A DNA stretch of 64,000 nucleotides from Tamarix chinensis. Lineage: Eukaryota > Streptophyta > Magnoliopsida > Caryophyllales > Tamaricaceae. Positions 9,301 through 20,959 of the stretch are shown one piece after another. The DNA is taken from the NCBI GenBank assembly GCA_030549775.1, contig CM060180.1, positions 27,299,590 through 27,363,589 on the forward strand, in the 5' to 3' direction. The first letter of the stretch is position 1; the number at the start of each line of letters is the position of its first letter. The notes below the pieces were generated by a model. The model searched no databases and had not been told where the DNA came from. It saw only the letters and a program-made list of their open reading frames with translations. The position numbers and the translations under genes are program-made.

Positions 9301-11276
9301 CGACATGGTGGGGAACATCAATGAGAAAATGGGGGAAAAAAAGAAGTAACATTAAAAAAACATCAACTAACATGTTCGTTTACTAGACACGAAAAATATT
9401 TTAATTTATTTTTTGACAGAGTATAATTTAAAAATTAATTGCACTACAGTTTTTTTATGCCATTAAATGTAACTATTTTTATTCCTCTTCTTCTTCTTCA
9501 AGGGACTCTAACGGCATCCTAATTAAAGACACATAAGAAAATCCATGAATTTTTATATAAATATATTACTACTTGATTCCCGTTTCATGCTCACGCAAAT
9601 CTGATAAAGACTTGTCATGAATTGATGGCTGTGATTATCAACAATCGGCCGAATGTATGAGGTCACTCGCCGACACTTTGAAGTGCATATTTTTCCCTCA
9701 GTTCCGGAGTAACTTTTACGCTTTGATTCGGAGGCATGCTGGCGTAATTTACTGACATGTTGTTTTCAGTACTGGGTGTATGTATTCCAACCTCTTTCCC
9801 TTTTGGATACAAGTTTGGTAGCTTCAAGAGGGAGTTTTGGGTTTTTTTCAATGCACAGGGAATAAAGAATGAAACAAACACGCCCGTACATTTTAAAATA
9901 AGTGATATTTTGAAGGTTCAGTTTTTATTTCGATCAACAAATTTTAGGTGAACCACAGTTTCTGAACCCACCCTCCTCTGTCCTGATTGACTCCCTGCTA
10001 CAGGAAGCCCAGATGACACACGTGCTGGGAGTGAAAACGTAGATGACCAGAGTTCGATCCAGTTAAAACATTATCCCATATCCAATTTTTAGGTATAAAG
10101 TTTCTCTCTTTCTTTTTTTTTCTAGTTTACCCTCCTTACGCAGATTAGCCTCATGTGGTGGGAGGCAGTATGAGGTGAAAAAATTAACTCTGTATTCTGC
10201 GCCTCTTCTTATATACAGTCTCTTCTAAATGAAAGACAAAATCTCTTAAAAATATCACTTTTCGGTCTTTATAATATTAATTGTGGATATAAAAGTGGTA
10301 TTTTCTTATCTTTATTGATATGTCTACAAACCTTCAAAACATCACTTAGTTTAAATCAGAAAATTTCAAACCCTACAATAAAAAAACTATTTGTAAATAC
10401 CTTCAAAATTGAACGTTTTAAATCCTACAAAAACTATAAATATGATGGCCGATGGGGTATGTATACCTAACATGTTTCTGTCTAGGGTATTGAGTATTTG
10501 TTAAAACTATAGCCTTCTTTTTTAAATAGTATTTTGAACGAAATAATCTGAATGCTGCCTTCATATTCAAAATATTACCCGGTTCAGACACAATTTTTCG
10601 ATGCCTAAGTTTTTGCTATAAAGGGATAAGAAAAGAGAAAAAAAACAAACACCTATCAATTTAGAAATGTCAATAGACTCAATACTACGTGATCACTTTT
10701 ATTTTATTCTCTCTGCTTGTGATGACTATAAAAAGTAGTAAGAGATACTAAAATTTAAAAAGTAGTACGAGTCGTATTTATTTCATTAAATGTTAGCATA
10801 GTCTCTTCTGTTGTTTTTTTTTTTTCGGGAGGAATTTTAACTAGTTAAAAAGCGTACGTATTTTCCAGTCAAAGAACAAAAAAAGAAAAAAGAAAAAAAA
10901 AGGAAGGACAGACTAGAGAGGGTAAAAATTCATTACCTGAGCTCTGAGAAGCAGAGAGAACGAGCGACAACTCGTCGGACGACAGATCGAGCAAGTCGAG
11001 GCAGTCAGAAATGGCATTAGAGAGCCTAAAATCATCAAACATCGTCGCAAATCTCGACACTACGGACATGACCTTCCGTATGTCACTTATAGTCGAAGTC
11101 AGAGAATGAGCGAATACGTTCCCTGAAACCTTAAGGTACTCTGTCTGCAACGAACCCTCTATGGATTCTCCACCGCTTACAGCAGCAGTGCAGCATTGTG
11201 GTGCCCGTGTCAACATTACCGCCGCTAGCACAGCCCAAACGGCCGCCGTCGAAAGCCATGCATGCTGCTGCTTCAT
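6396..11276 (-). CDS. pectinesterase (pectin methylesterase) with N-terminal inhibitor-like pro-domain
   Basis: Three exons: 11276-10937, 8721-8080 and 7117-6396. Both introns are phase 1 with GT-AG ends, giving 567 residues. The enzyme de-esterifies cell-wall homogalacturonan. Residues 1-30 are a hydrophobic secretion signal (AAVWAVLAAVM). A PMEI-type pro-domain follows (ISDCLDLLDLSSDEL near 90-105, then TWLTAAFGNQDTCMDGFEGT). A basic, glycine-rich linker holds two likely subtilase processing motifs, RGRML (212-216) and RKLL (235-238). The carbohydrate-esterase family 8 domain runs from PDVVVAADGSGNF (245) to the end. Expected active-site residues are all present: Q351, Q373 and D374 in YQDTLY, D395 in GTVDFIFG, R471 and W473 in LGRPW. 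The usual FGNAAVVF reads FGDAVAVF here. The start is the only ATG that gives a signal peptide. No stop or frameshift is seen, so it looks functional. Confidence 0.94.
7118..8079 (-). other. intron 2 of the pectin methylesterase gene
   Basis: Donor GT is at 8079-8078 (after ACGTTTG) and acceptor AG at 7119-7118 (after CTGC). Joining gives GCT-GTA-ACC, restoring the family's SATFAV...GFI reading. The intron holds (TA)n, (ATT)n and GGATG runs and no recognisable gene. A short plus-strand ORF at 7176-7424 is a shadow. Confidence 0.85.
8722..10936 (-). other. intron 1 of the pectin methylesterase gene (2.2 kb)
   Basis: Donor GTAATG follows exon 1 at 10936 and acceptor TGATGCAG ends at 8722. The intron contains a 75-bp tandem duplication (8981-9131). 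A minus-strand ORF at 9663-9881 has an uncharacterised ending (KVTPELREKYALQ). A plus-strand GAGTTCGATCC near 10049-10059 resembles a tRNA B box, a weak SINE hint. Nothing else is supported. Confidence 0.7.
8981..9131. repeat. 75-bp tandem direct duplication, two copies
   Basis: The unit starts TCTATCATCAATGAAAAAAA at 8981 and again at 9056, and each copy ends GCGGAGGAAGACTT. The copies differ almost only in the length of the A-run, so the duplication is recent. It lies in intron 1 of the pectin methylesterase gene. Confidence 0.9.
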
Positions 11277-12295
11277 TTGTCTGTTTCTATTTTCTTTGAT
11301 GGTAAGTTTTTGGGTTCGAGTTTACAAACCAGAGGACTGTTATCTGGTACTACGGGGAAGAAGAAGAAGAAGAAGGGGCGGGGTATTGCGCCGGAAGGGG
11401 AAGGGGAACGGGGGCGGGGGGAGTAAATTTTCAGGTTTGATTGGGTATACGAGGGGAAGAGTTGAGGATCAAATGAATGAAAGGACAGATATATAGTGTT
11501 AAAGTCGGTCGCTCTGGACATTACTAGTGTGGAGAAACAATGTGCAATAAATAGATTTTGCAAAGTAGTGGTGGGGTAGGATGGCTTTGCAGGTGGCAGA
11601 ACTGATTCAATTGGTTTGTTCAATTAAATCATTTAACCTCGATCCGCTATTTAATATTTTAATCATGTTTTAGATTATAAGTATTTTTTCCCCTCTCTTT
11701 ATATATATATATATTTCATCTATTCCCTTTTATGGATACATACATACGTATATATCCGTCCAACGAATTTAGTACCCAATCAAAGTTGGACCTACATTTA
11801 TATAAACTCAAACGTAAAAATAGCTGTACCTCATTATTTAAATAGATTCTATTTTGTTCTAAATTTTTTTAAAAAAATTAAAATTAAAATTAAAATATAT
11901 TTTAAAATTTTAATTAAAAAATAAAAAATAAAAAATTAATCTTTAATAAATTTATTTTTTTACTCTTTTTCTATTTTACTATCTTATGTAAATCTAATAC
12001 AAAAAAAACATTTTTTTTCTTTATTTTATTTTTTTTCTTTAAAAATTTTTAGAAATCAAACGAAGCATTAGCAAAACAAATATGAAAATTAGTTTTTGTT
12101 ATTACGATTAGTTAAATATCAATATTTTTATTATTTTGTTTTTTTTTTTAAAATAAATTCTTTCAAGACAAAACAAGCTATAAGTAATATGAAATAAAAA
12201 TAAAAGAAACAAAAAATCAACCAAAGCTCCATTAGTTTGTTCTTGCTCTTACAAACCCACACATTGCCCAAACACGGGTCCCGATTAGCTGAATA
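11277..12295 (-). promoter_or_regulatory. promoter and 5' untranslated region of the pectin methylesterase gene, then AT-rich spacer
   Basis: On the minus strand a TATATAT box lies at 11489-11495, about 210 bp upstream of the ATG. Between it and the ATG is a pyrimidine-rich leader with a (CTT)n run (about 11357-11376). Beyond about 11640 the sequence is very AT-rich with (TA)n at 11700-11714 and no gene signature. Confidence 0.45.
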
Positions 12296-12377
12296 CTCCC
12301 TCAGTCTTTTTTTAGTTGACGTTCCGGCACACACTGTACATTGTGCCGGAATGTCAACTAAAAAAAAACTGAGGAAG
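12296..12377. mobile_element. 82-bp Stowaway-like MITE, near-perfect hairpin
   Basis: The arms are 12296-12331 and 12342-12377, 36 bp each with 3 mismatches and a 10-nt loop. The ends read CTCCCTCAGTCTT and, on the other strand, CTTCCTCAGTTTT, close to the Stowaway terminal repeat CTCCCTCCGT. TA dinucleotides flank it (12294-12295 and 12378-12379), matching the TA target duplication of Tc1/mariner-class elements. It has no coding capacity. Confidence 0.78.
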
Positions 12378-12932
12378 TAATGAAGTTCGGATATAAAATT
12401 GACACCTAACTTTAGATGAACAAAATGATGAAATAATATATATTTTTCATTATACTATTCCCCCATCCCCTATAAAGATATCTCAATGTAATTTGTAATA
12501 TCATGAATAATATAATTTTTCTAAAAATAGAAACTTATATATCAAATAATTAACATACTTCATTCGTTATTTTTCTTATAGTTTTCTTTTTAAATTAGTA
12601 GATGCGTGACTTTCTGAACCCATTTTGTATACTCCCTTCAATTTTAAAATGAATGTCATTTTCATTTTTTTTTTCAAATTAAATGTTGTTTTAGTAATTT
12701 TTCAACCAAAATAAATGTTATTTTACTATATTAATTGCTTTTCAAATTCATCCTTTGTTCTCTCTTCTTTCAATAGTTATATCCTTCGATTTTAGATTTC
12801 TAAAGATCTTATCTTTAATTAAATTTTGAATAATTGTTAAAAATATATTATTTATTTCGAGCACAACTCCATACTAAAAAGAAAGTCAAGGAGATGATTA
12901 TCTTATGGTTTGTCTACTCGTGTGCTCTATTG
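12378..12932. other. AT-rich spacer with a possible second Stowaway end
   Basis: TACTCCCTTCAATTTT at about 12630 followed by AATGAATGTCATTTT resembles a Stowaway left end, but I could not find its partner end. No coding signature was seen. Confidence 0.3.
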
Positions 12933-13152
12933 CTCCCTCCGTTTACGAATGAGTGTCATCTTAGTTTTAAGTATAATAATTAAAAAAATATAATTCAAAT
13001 GATAATAGTACTTAGTGTAAGATATATTATCATTAATAATAAAGATAAATGTGGAAAAAATTATTCAAAATTTACGCTATAAATGTGGAATAATATCTGT
13101 TTGTAAAATAAATTAAATTACTAAAATAACACCTATTTAAAAATAAAAGTAG
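12933..13152. mobile_element. probable Stowaway-like MITE, about 220 bp, diverged
   Basis: The left end CTCCCTCCGTTTACGAATGA, continuing GTGTCATCTTAG, pairs loosely with the right end. Read on the minus strand, the right end gives CTACTTTTATTTTTAAATAG then GTGTTATTTTAG. CTCCCTCCGT is the classic Stowaway start, and a TA dinucleotide follows the right end. The interior is AT-rich and non-coding. The right-end boundary is approximate. Confidence 0.5.
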
Positions 13153-14467
13153 TATAAATAACTGTTCCATCGGAATTAGATTAGAGCATATCTTTCTAAG
13201 TCTTTATTTCAATATTAATTTAGATTCGGAAGAACATCACATAAAAAAGGTCATTTAGAATGATGTGAGAAAATGCCTATCATAAGTTCATCATATTAGG
13301 CGGTGTTAAACTAAACAAATATTGATTCAGCAAAATCCATCCTTGATTTGCAGGTATAAATGACCCAAACCCCAAATAATATAGCTCAAATCAACCTAAA
13401 CTCACGCCAAAGTTGAACTAAATTTTTATTTAAACCACGACAAGGTGATCATAATGGATAAAATAAACTTAGATAATTTAAAATTTTAAAATAGCACAAC
13501 TAAATCTATATCCGACACATATTTATACGATCCAAATTATACCCGGTTATTGAGTGGATTTGGGCTAAGTTGGAGTAGGTTTAGTGTGAATTAGGTCATA
13601 ACTCTACTAATTTTTTTATTGGTTTGGTCATATTTGAACCAAAAAGTATTTTTATATTTTATTATTTAATTTTTTTAGTTGATAATCTTTAATACATTCT
13701 ACAAGTAGAAAAGAAGAAGAAGAAGAAGTTGAAATTATGGTGATGATGTATACTAATTTTAATATTATCTTAGTGAATCTTTATTAAAGTATTTACTTCA
13801 ATATATTACTTTATTAAAATTTTACTTCTAAATAACATATTGAAATGCCATCAATTTTTATGGAGCTTATAATATTTATGAATTTACTATTTATATTTAT
13901 TATAATTTTTTATATAAAAATAATTTTGACTTATAAAGATGAATTCGATGTTATTTTATTTTTGTCAACACTTTAATTATATTTTAAAGGGATAAAATTA
14001 CATTTTATTAATTTTATTTACTACAAATTTGTCACCGAAGAAAGTTAGTTTACAGAATTATTATTTTACAAATAAATTTTAAATATAAATTTTCGTAAGG
14101 GACAGAAATAAAGTCAAATGAAAGTTATTATATTTTTATTAATAAATAAGTGAATAATAAATTTGAAAAAGCTGGGTTGATAAAGACCTACGGATATTTA
14201 TAAGTTTTATAGAGTTGATCTACAGTATTTAATTAAATCAAAAATAGAAAATATCAACTTATATCTATAAACTTTTTGAATTGGATTTTGCTGTATTTTT
14301 AACTGAATGGGCGGGGCGAACCTCGGATTAATTTCCCGGGTCTAACCCAAGTTAAGAGAATAAGACAACTTGAGATAGTTGGAATCCAAGATATCCAAAA
14401 TCGGAAACGACTCGTTTGAAGTCGATCTGCCTGCCCGATTGTCGGTCACTCCAATTCGTAATCGAAA
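13153..14467. other. AT-rich spacer, no gene seen
   Basis: Only a short (AAG)n run (about 13713-13729) and scattered A/T runs were seen. No exon, RNA gene or element end could be supported. Confidence 0.4.
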
Positions 14468-14758
14468 TTGATTCGTTCATTCAATAGAACACCACGACGA
14501 TTCAAAATTTCTCCCCAATTTTTATTTTCAGCGGCACTGCAGCAGGGTGGGCACCTCGATCGTTTTCATCGATCGTTCATCGATCACAGCTCAGAGAGAC
14601 GCGTTTATGCTGATGAAAACGCGTTTTGTATAGGCATCTTCGGCTTTAGCGCTCTTATGTATCAGTTTCTACTTCACTCCTGGACCCTACAAAACATGAC
14701 AGAAAAAGGAAGCTGTGGGTGCTTGCCGGATGCTTTTGTTTCACCGGAGTTTGAATAA
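14468..14758 (+). other. unidentified 96-codon ORF in a local GC-richer patch
   Basis: The ORF contains RRFKISPQFLF, GGHLDRFHRSFIDHSSERRV and CGCLPDAFVSPEFE. I recognise no family. Base composition over about 14380-14830 is clearly less AT-rich than the surroundings, as expected of a gene fragment or captured exon, and a pyrimidine run with AG (TTTTATTTTCAG, 14520-14531) could be a splice acceptor. It may be an exon, a pseudogene piece or chance. Confidence 0.2.
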
Positions 14759-16058
14759 TAATGCAGAGACAAGGATACGTAGAATTTTGTAGAGGGTCCA
14801 CTGCATGTTCTACGTCTTTATGGCAAAAGCAGTATGGTTGGTCAGTGGAGTCATTAATGTAGTATAATATTTAAAAGATAATAACCTTATTAGTATTATT
14901 TGAAATATGGGATTAATTTTTATTTAATTATTCTTATATTTGATCTAATAGTTGACATATATCTTATGTGTTTTAATAATATCACTTTAGTAACTTCACA
15001 TTTTATTTTATTTTCATTTGAATAATTAAGTAGTAAAAAAATAAAGAGTGTCTCGTTTTATTTAAATAAATATTTACGATCAGATGAAATTCAATTCAAA
15101 TATTAAAATATATCATGAGATAAACTTAATTGATTTCTAGGCGTACTCTTCGAACCAAAATTCCATGCAAAAGTAAAATAATTGGGAATAAAAAAAAACC
15201 ACGAACTTTGGATAGATACGTTCATGAGTTCTATATCATTTCTGTATCTCCTCGTCTTTACAGATAAGATTATTCATTGTTTTATAAGTATACGACTTTA
15301 CTTCCTTCATGTTCGAGCAATAATAAATTAAATCACATCCTATAAGGAAAGAATATTTGCTCACACTTACCATAAAAGGCTTCAATAATTGCCTTTCTAG
15401 ATCTTCTCAAATGGGTTTGGTTTTGGGCGCACTACGTTTGGGGCCGGGCACCGGGCAAGGGACTCCTAATCTCTCAGACGCATCCTATATTTTTGATTAA
15501 TTAATCCTACGGTTTTCGACTGCCGCCAACCAAAGGTAATGTACTGGGCGAAGCAAAGATGATGAACTTTAACATATTAAATGGATATTTTTATTATTTT
15601 ATAGCTATATTACTTTTTTTTTATAAAAAAAATAGAAGGATTATACTTTAATACTTTAAAAAAGGGGCGCGTATACCGAATATCTAGATTAACATGGAAC
15701 TTTAAATATAAATCTTAAAACCATATATTTTAAGCAGTATTGTACCAAGATGTTGGGACAAAGACGTAGAAAAAAGAAAAATGACAATTATTGAAAAAAT
15801 AATAATAATAAAGAAGAATAAGAGGCAATAAAAACGTTTGAATATATATATATATACATATACTAGTTCTTTTTTATATGTAATTTTCTTGTCTAATTAG
15901 TCAAAATAAATATAAATATACATAAACTTGATATAAATGTGTGCATGTATACATGTAGGTTGTCTTGTTTGGCCGCAAATATAATCCATTAAACTCAGCT
16001 TATCAGAAAAAAGAAAAAGAAAAGGAGGATCACTAAAATTCAGTGGCGCACGCCTTTT
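14759..16058. other. AT-rich spacer, no gene seen
   Basis: The stretch holds a (TA)n run near 15845-15863, several A-runs and a GC-richer patch near 15420-15540 without a recognisable reading frame. Confidence 0.35.
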
Positions 16059-16367
16059 TTGAAACTTTCAAGAGACGTAGCCTCCTCTCCTCCGTCTTCT
16101 CTCCCCTTGACCAGATTTGGGGATTGCATGCTCCACCTTCTTGAAGCCGACAAAAAGCTAGCTGGGGGGATGAGAAGGCTCGAACAGCTTGAAAAAAGTC
16201 TTGTCAGTGGAAGCTTTAAACAAGCGAACCTCAAACAGCTTGAGGCAAACTGGTGTAGTGACCTGCAAGTAGCATTGGTCAAGCATGCACAAATACGACA
16301 ATGCAGCGGTGAAGGTGTGCTGGATGCTATGCTTGGAATTTCATTTATTTTTCCGGCAGTTGGGTGA
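16059..16367 (+). other. unidentified 102-codon ORF, possible gene fragment
   Basis: The reading frame has an amphipathic helical look: HLLEADKKLAGGMRRLEQLE near residues 26-45, then SGSFKQANLKQLEANW and LQVALVKHAQIR. It is opposed by an 80-codon minus-strand ORF at 16040-16282, so strand is uncertain. I recognise no family. Composition is richer in GC than its neighbours, which would fit an old exon or retrocopied fragment. Confidence 0.22.
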
Positions 16368-16779
16368 AGGTAAGTGTAAAATACCCGATGTTGATTGTGA
16401 GTAGAGGGTCATATCAGATATCTAATTTCATTTTTATTGGATAAACTTGTTTTTTAAGTAATTTGACAATTGATGTAATATTTTTATGGATAGCTTGAGT
16501 TGTAATAATTTCATTTAAATACTTAGAAATTATGCGGGAATCACTTGATTCCACCATAATACATAATATAAAATAAAAATAAAAGAGAATAAATAGTAAA
16601 AATAGAGAACTACGAGTCTAAAGAGAGGTAGAGATATACTCTATACCAATTCAATTAGCGCTAACTCAAAGCAAGCACATCAATCTAATAACACTAGTAC
16701 ATGAATTGGATTAAATGATGGATAATATAAGATAGTTTAAAACTAAGCCGTCGTCTAATCCATTGCCTATAAAAAAAAA
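16368..16779. other. spacer left of CACTA-2
   Basis: No coding signature was seen. CACTAGTACATG at about 16690 could be the eroded left terminus of CACTA-2 but is not matched well at the right end. Confidence 0.25.
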
Positions 16780-17189
16780 CATGGAGGGATATTTTGGCAA
16801 TTTATGTAGGAAGTATAAACAGCAGTTTTGTCATAAAATTGCCGTATATATCCTGAGTGAGAGAGGTGAACATCAGATAAGGTAATACACAACTATTATA
16901 AGGTTTAACTACTGTGTATACATGTAATAACCTAAATTTTTAAAAGAAAAGTTTAAATATTTTGGGACTCTCGAGTTACAAAGTAGATGGAATTATTTAA
17001 TAAATTAAATATGATTATTTTTATTACTTTACCTTACTCTTTTATTCAAATAAATCCCAAACCATAATTCTTACCAAAATTATTATCTTAAATAAATACC
17101 TAAATTTGAGATAAAATAATTTATTTTTTTTTCTCAAAAGACTAATTTTATCCTAATCCGTAATCCAAATTCTAAAAATATTTTTTTCT

Positions 17190-18510
17190 TTTTTTTCTTT
17201 TTCTCCTTTCCCTTTCCCTTTTCTTTTTATTATTATTTTTATTTCCCTTCCTCCTTTCTCCCTTGGGCCGGCCCAACCCCCTCCCCTTCTCCTTTCTCCC
17301 TTCTCTCGTCAGGCCAGCCCATGCCCAGCCTGCTTCCCTTCTCCTTTCCCCTCTCTCGCCTTAGGCCAACTCGCCTTCTTTCTCCCCCCTCATTTCTTTC
17401 TTTTGCGTGGGCTGGCCTGCTCCTCTTTTCTCCTTCTCTTTTTTCCCCCTGCCCTCTTATCCCTTTCTTCTTCCCCTACCACCCCCTGAACCAAACACCC
17501 CTTACCTGCCTTCCACTCTATGCCCTGCACCCTGCTTACGCCACCACTGACCACGCCTACACCACCTCCTCCCCCTGCGGGCCCTGCCATCCTTCTTTCC
17601 ATTTTGGCCCAACCACCCTGGTCCCTTCCTTCATCCACAAACTTGTCCCCTTTATTTTGCCCCTGTCACCCTACCATGCTCGGCAGGTGATAGCAACCGT
17701 TCCCCCCCTCTGGCACCACCCATCCCGCTCCCGCTCCTACTTCCCCTCCCTCTCTTCTTCTTCTTCCCCTCCTTTCTGCCTCGCTTCCCCTTAGAGCCTC
17801 CCTCTCTTCCTTTCTTCCTTTCTTTTCCCCTGTTTTCTTTTTCCAATCTCACAATGCCCTTTGTCGCCTCCACCACCTGACCAGCCACCATGCCACCCTC
17901 CTCCTACACCCTATGCCCCCTACACCTCCCTGAGCTACCGACACCAACCACCCTACGACCTACCCCTCCCTTTTTCCTCCCCCCATTCGACCCTCTACAC
18001 CACCACCTTATCCCCATCTCCTCCTCCCTTCTGCCATCGATTTTGCCTCCCCTCAACTGCCAAACACAACATCCTCGCCTCCACCTATCCTGAGCCACCT
18101 ACCCTATCCCCTTCCTTATTCTTCTTCTTTCCCCTTCCTTCATCGTCTCCCTCTTTCGCTACACCCTCTTCCTACGGCCACTACCACTGTCTCCGCCACC
18201 AGTGAGCTGCCATACTCCGACCTGCAAACACCCCTACACCCTGCCTCACACCCGTAACCACCACACACCCCCTACACTAGCCACCCCTTATTTTCCTTTT
18301 CTTATCCTTTCTTCCTCTCCCTCCCTACTCCTTGCCTCCCTTCCTACATCCCACACCCCCACTTCTTCCACCTGTAATACACCCCCAACACCTAACCACC
18401 TCCTCCCTCACCCCTGCACCCAACAACCATCTCCCCCAACCCCTTTACTTGAGCCTCCCTTCCCTCCTTATTCCTCCCCTTTGTCTAAAATTCATGGCTC
18501 AAGCTGCATG
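17190..18510 (+). repeat. 1.3 kb pyrimidine-rich (C/T) low-complexity tract in LTR-A
   Basis: The plus strand is almost pure C/T with CCCTCCTCC, TTCTTCC and CCACC blocks, giving long spurious ORFs on both strands (proline/serine-rich on plus, glycine/arginine-rich on minus). No family signature is present. A shorter tract sits at the same relative place in LTR-B (29450-30080), and a purine-rich mirror lies in inverted LTR-C (about 48640-49340). Confidence 0.75.
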
Positions 18511-19389
18511 GCAGCATGAGTTATGCCATGTATGTTTGGTACATACTTAACCCATATTAAGGTATAAGAACATTTATTAATGTTATATTTAATAAATAGT
18601 TTTAACAAAAATCATTCATTTTTTTATATAGTAATAATATGTTACGTGTGAAATTATTTTTAAGTACAATTTCTACTAAACAGAGCTTAAGCATTTTACA
18701 CCAGGGATATCGATTAAGATTGGTTATATTGAGAATAAGGCAATCGTTATATTGACTAAAATGTGTGGATTATCGTATACTAGCACATTATCATTTTTGG
18801 TACGTGATTTATGTAAAAATGTGGTGTTACTTTCCAATTTCATGATTATTATGTTACCATATATATAGTGTGATACATGTGAAAGGGGTGACTAGAAAAA
18901 TAGGGTTGATGTTAATGATAAGTGTTAGGTGCATATATATGCCAGGCTAAGAGAGTATAGACACCTATAATGAAATAGAATTAATAGGAGCCTAGGAGAA
19001 ATTTGGTCTTTTGGACACTTCTGGGTGTTTAAACTTAATTGGGGTGCCTAATAAGTTAGGAATGTTGTTAAGAGTAGAGATAGGGTTTTGGTGGGTTGTA
19101 AATGTATAATATAGTGGAAATATTAATATTTTAGGGTCTAGGTATATTTTGGTAAATTTTATGTTATGACGGTGATTTTTACAATACATGTGATGGTTAA
19201 GGAATAAGTGATACTAGGAATAATAGTAAGGGTTTTGTGGTGTTTGTAGTACATGGTTGAACATGAATATTAGTATTTTATGGCCTAAGGGCATTTTAGT
19301 AATTTGGCATGTGCAATGGAAATCAACTTAATAAGCATACATGATAAAAGGTAGAGGGGTTCTATTCATGGAAATGGGGGTATTGAGGT

Positions 19390-19830
19390 GTTAACAATAC
19401 ATGTTTGGAGTATAACTTGTGAAATATATGAAATAGGGGTATTTTGATAATTTTAGAGGGGTAAGGGTGAAGGTACTAATAAATGTATATGTTAAGTGTT
19501 AAATGGTTATTATGTGTGGAGATAAGGTTTGGTGGTGCTAACACTTCATGTTTGGGTGTAAATGGGGATATATATGGAATAGGAAAATTTTGGTAATTTT
19601 GACGTGTAAGGGTAAATGTACTAATAAATGTACATGCTAAGTATTAAAGGATGATTATGTCTGGAGATAAGGTTTGGTGGGACTAGTATTTTATGTTTGG
19701 GTATAAATGATGATAATATATGGAATAGAGGTACTTTGGTAATTTTGGAGATGCAAGGGTTATTATACTAGTAAATGTATATGCTAAGTGTTAAAAGGGG
19801 ACTATGTGTGGAAGTAAGGAGATGGTTAAG
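19390..19830 (+). repeat. tandem repeat of about 145-150 bp, three copies, in LTR-A
   Basis: A block reading ACTAATAAATGTATATG, then TTAAGTGTTAAA, recurs at about 19476, 19619 and 19769. Between copies are GGAGATAAGGTTTGGTGG and TTTTGGTAATTTTG. Divergence between copies is moderate, so the array is not recent. Confidence 0.7.
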
Positions 19831-20959
19831 GCTTGGATTTTCTATGATTATGTGCTTATGGGTTTAATGATATGTGTCGTGTAATTATATGTGAATGTGG
19901 ACTAAATATGTGTGTAGTGCAGCTTACTTTACAAGAAGCTAAGGTGTGTTGTGTATGATTTATAATATATGTAATATGGGTGATATGACTTGTTATCATG
20001 ACATTCTCTTATGTATGATTTATGGTATGACATGCATGCTTAGAGGACTTAGGATATTTTGAGAGGTTGTGGGGATCTAAAGAAATAAAGAGGTTGGAGT
20101 GAGTAAGAAGAAGTGGGGAAAAGCCTAAGTAAAATGAAGGGTTGGGGTAAAATCTTACATGGGAAGTGTAAGTCTTGCATGGTGTGGTCAGTCTTTGGAT
20201 GGGAAAAGTTAGTTTAAGTTTTAAACATGGGGAGGAAAGAGTATTTTGGGTGATTTGAGTCTTTGGGGAAAAGATAGTATGTAGGTTAGTAGAAGTGTGC
20301 ATGGGAGTCTAACTAGGGTTTATGGGGAAAAACCTTGAGTATGGAGTTTTATGAGAGAATTTAAGGAGGTTGGTTGGAATTTGGGTTGAGATTAGGAGTG
20401 TGTCATATTAAGTGTGAGAGTTAAGTGAAAAGGAGTGTGCAGTTGTGTGTGAAGGGATGGTGTAAGAGAAAAGAGGAGTATTATAGTTTTGGGGTGACCA
20501 ACTAGGGTTTCCTTATCACATGTGGAAGATGGAGAGTATGGTTGTGATGATTGGAGTGAGTTGAGTGGAGTGATGGTGTTAGAATTAAAGAGGAGTATGG
20601 GCTATGTATGAAAAAGAGAGGTCATGACCACATAGGCCAGATTAGGGTTTTCAAGGGGAAACCCTAGTAAGTGATGGTGAGTTTAGGTGGAGAAATGAGA
20701 AGTGGGCCTTGACTCATATGCATGGGGGCTTTTGGATTCATGATGAGTAGGGTGGAAGGTGAACAAGAAGTCTTGGAGTCTTAGGGAGTGTAGAGATCCC
20801 AAGTTATAGGACCGGGTCATTCAGGAAGTCTGGGGTAATAAGTTGGGAGTCCATTGGGGACATGCATGTCTAGTTGAGGTTTACTTGTAGAATAAAACAT
20901 GAATAAAATACTAATTACTTAAAGTGAAAGATTATTGAACTGGGCCCAAGTTAGGATGA

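Noticed and set aside
9663..9881. 72-codon minus-strand ORF in intron 1 of the pectin methylesterase
   Set aside because: No domain recognised and no splice sites that would make it an exon of the enzyme; the enzyme reads correctly without it.
10030..10065. SINE or tRNA in the pectin methylesterase intron
   Set aside because: Only a B-box-like GAGTTCGATCC is present; no A box or tail could be placed.
16690..16702. CACTAGTACATG as the left terminus of CACTA-2
   Set aside because: The right end near 29430 does not match it well and no target duplication was found.
17321..18550. Long proline/serine-rich (plus) and glycine/arginine-rich (minus) ORFs
   Set aside because: They are by-products of the C/T-rich tract in LTR-A; no domain, and all frames are open for the same compositional reason.
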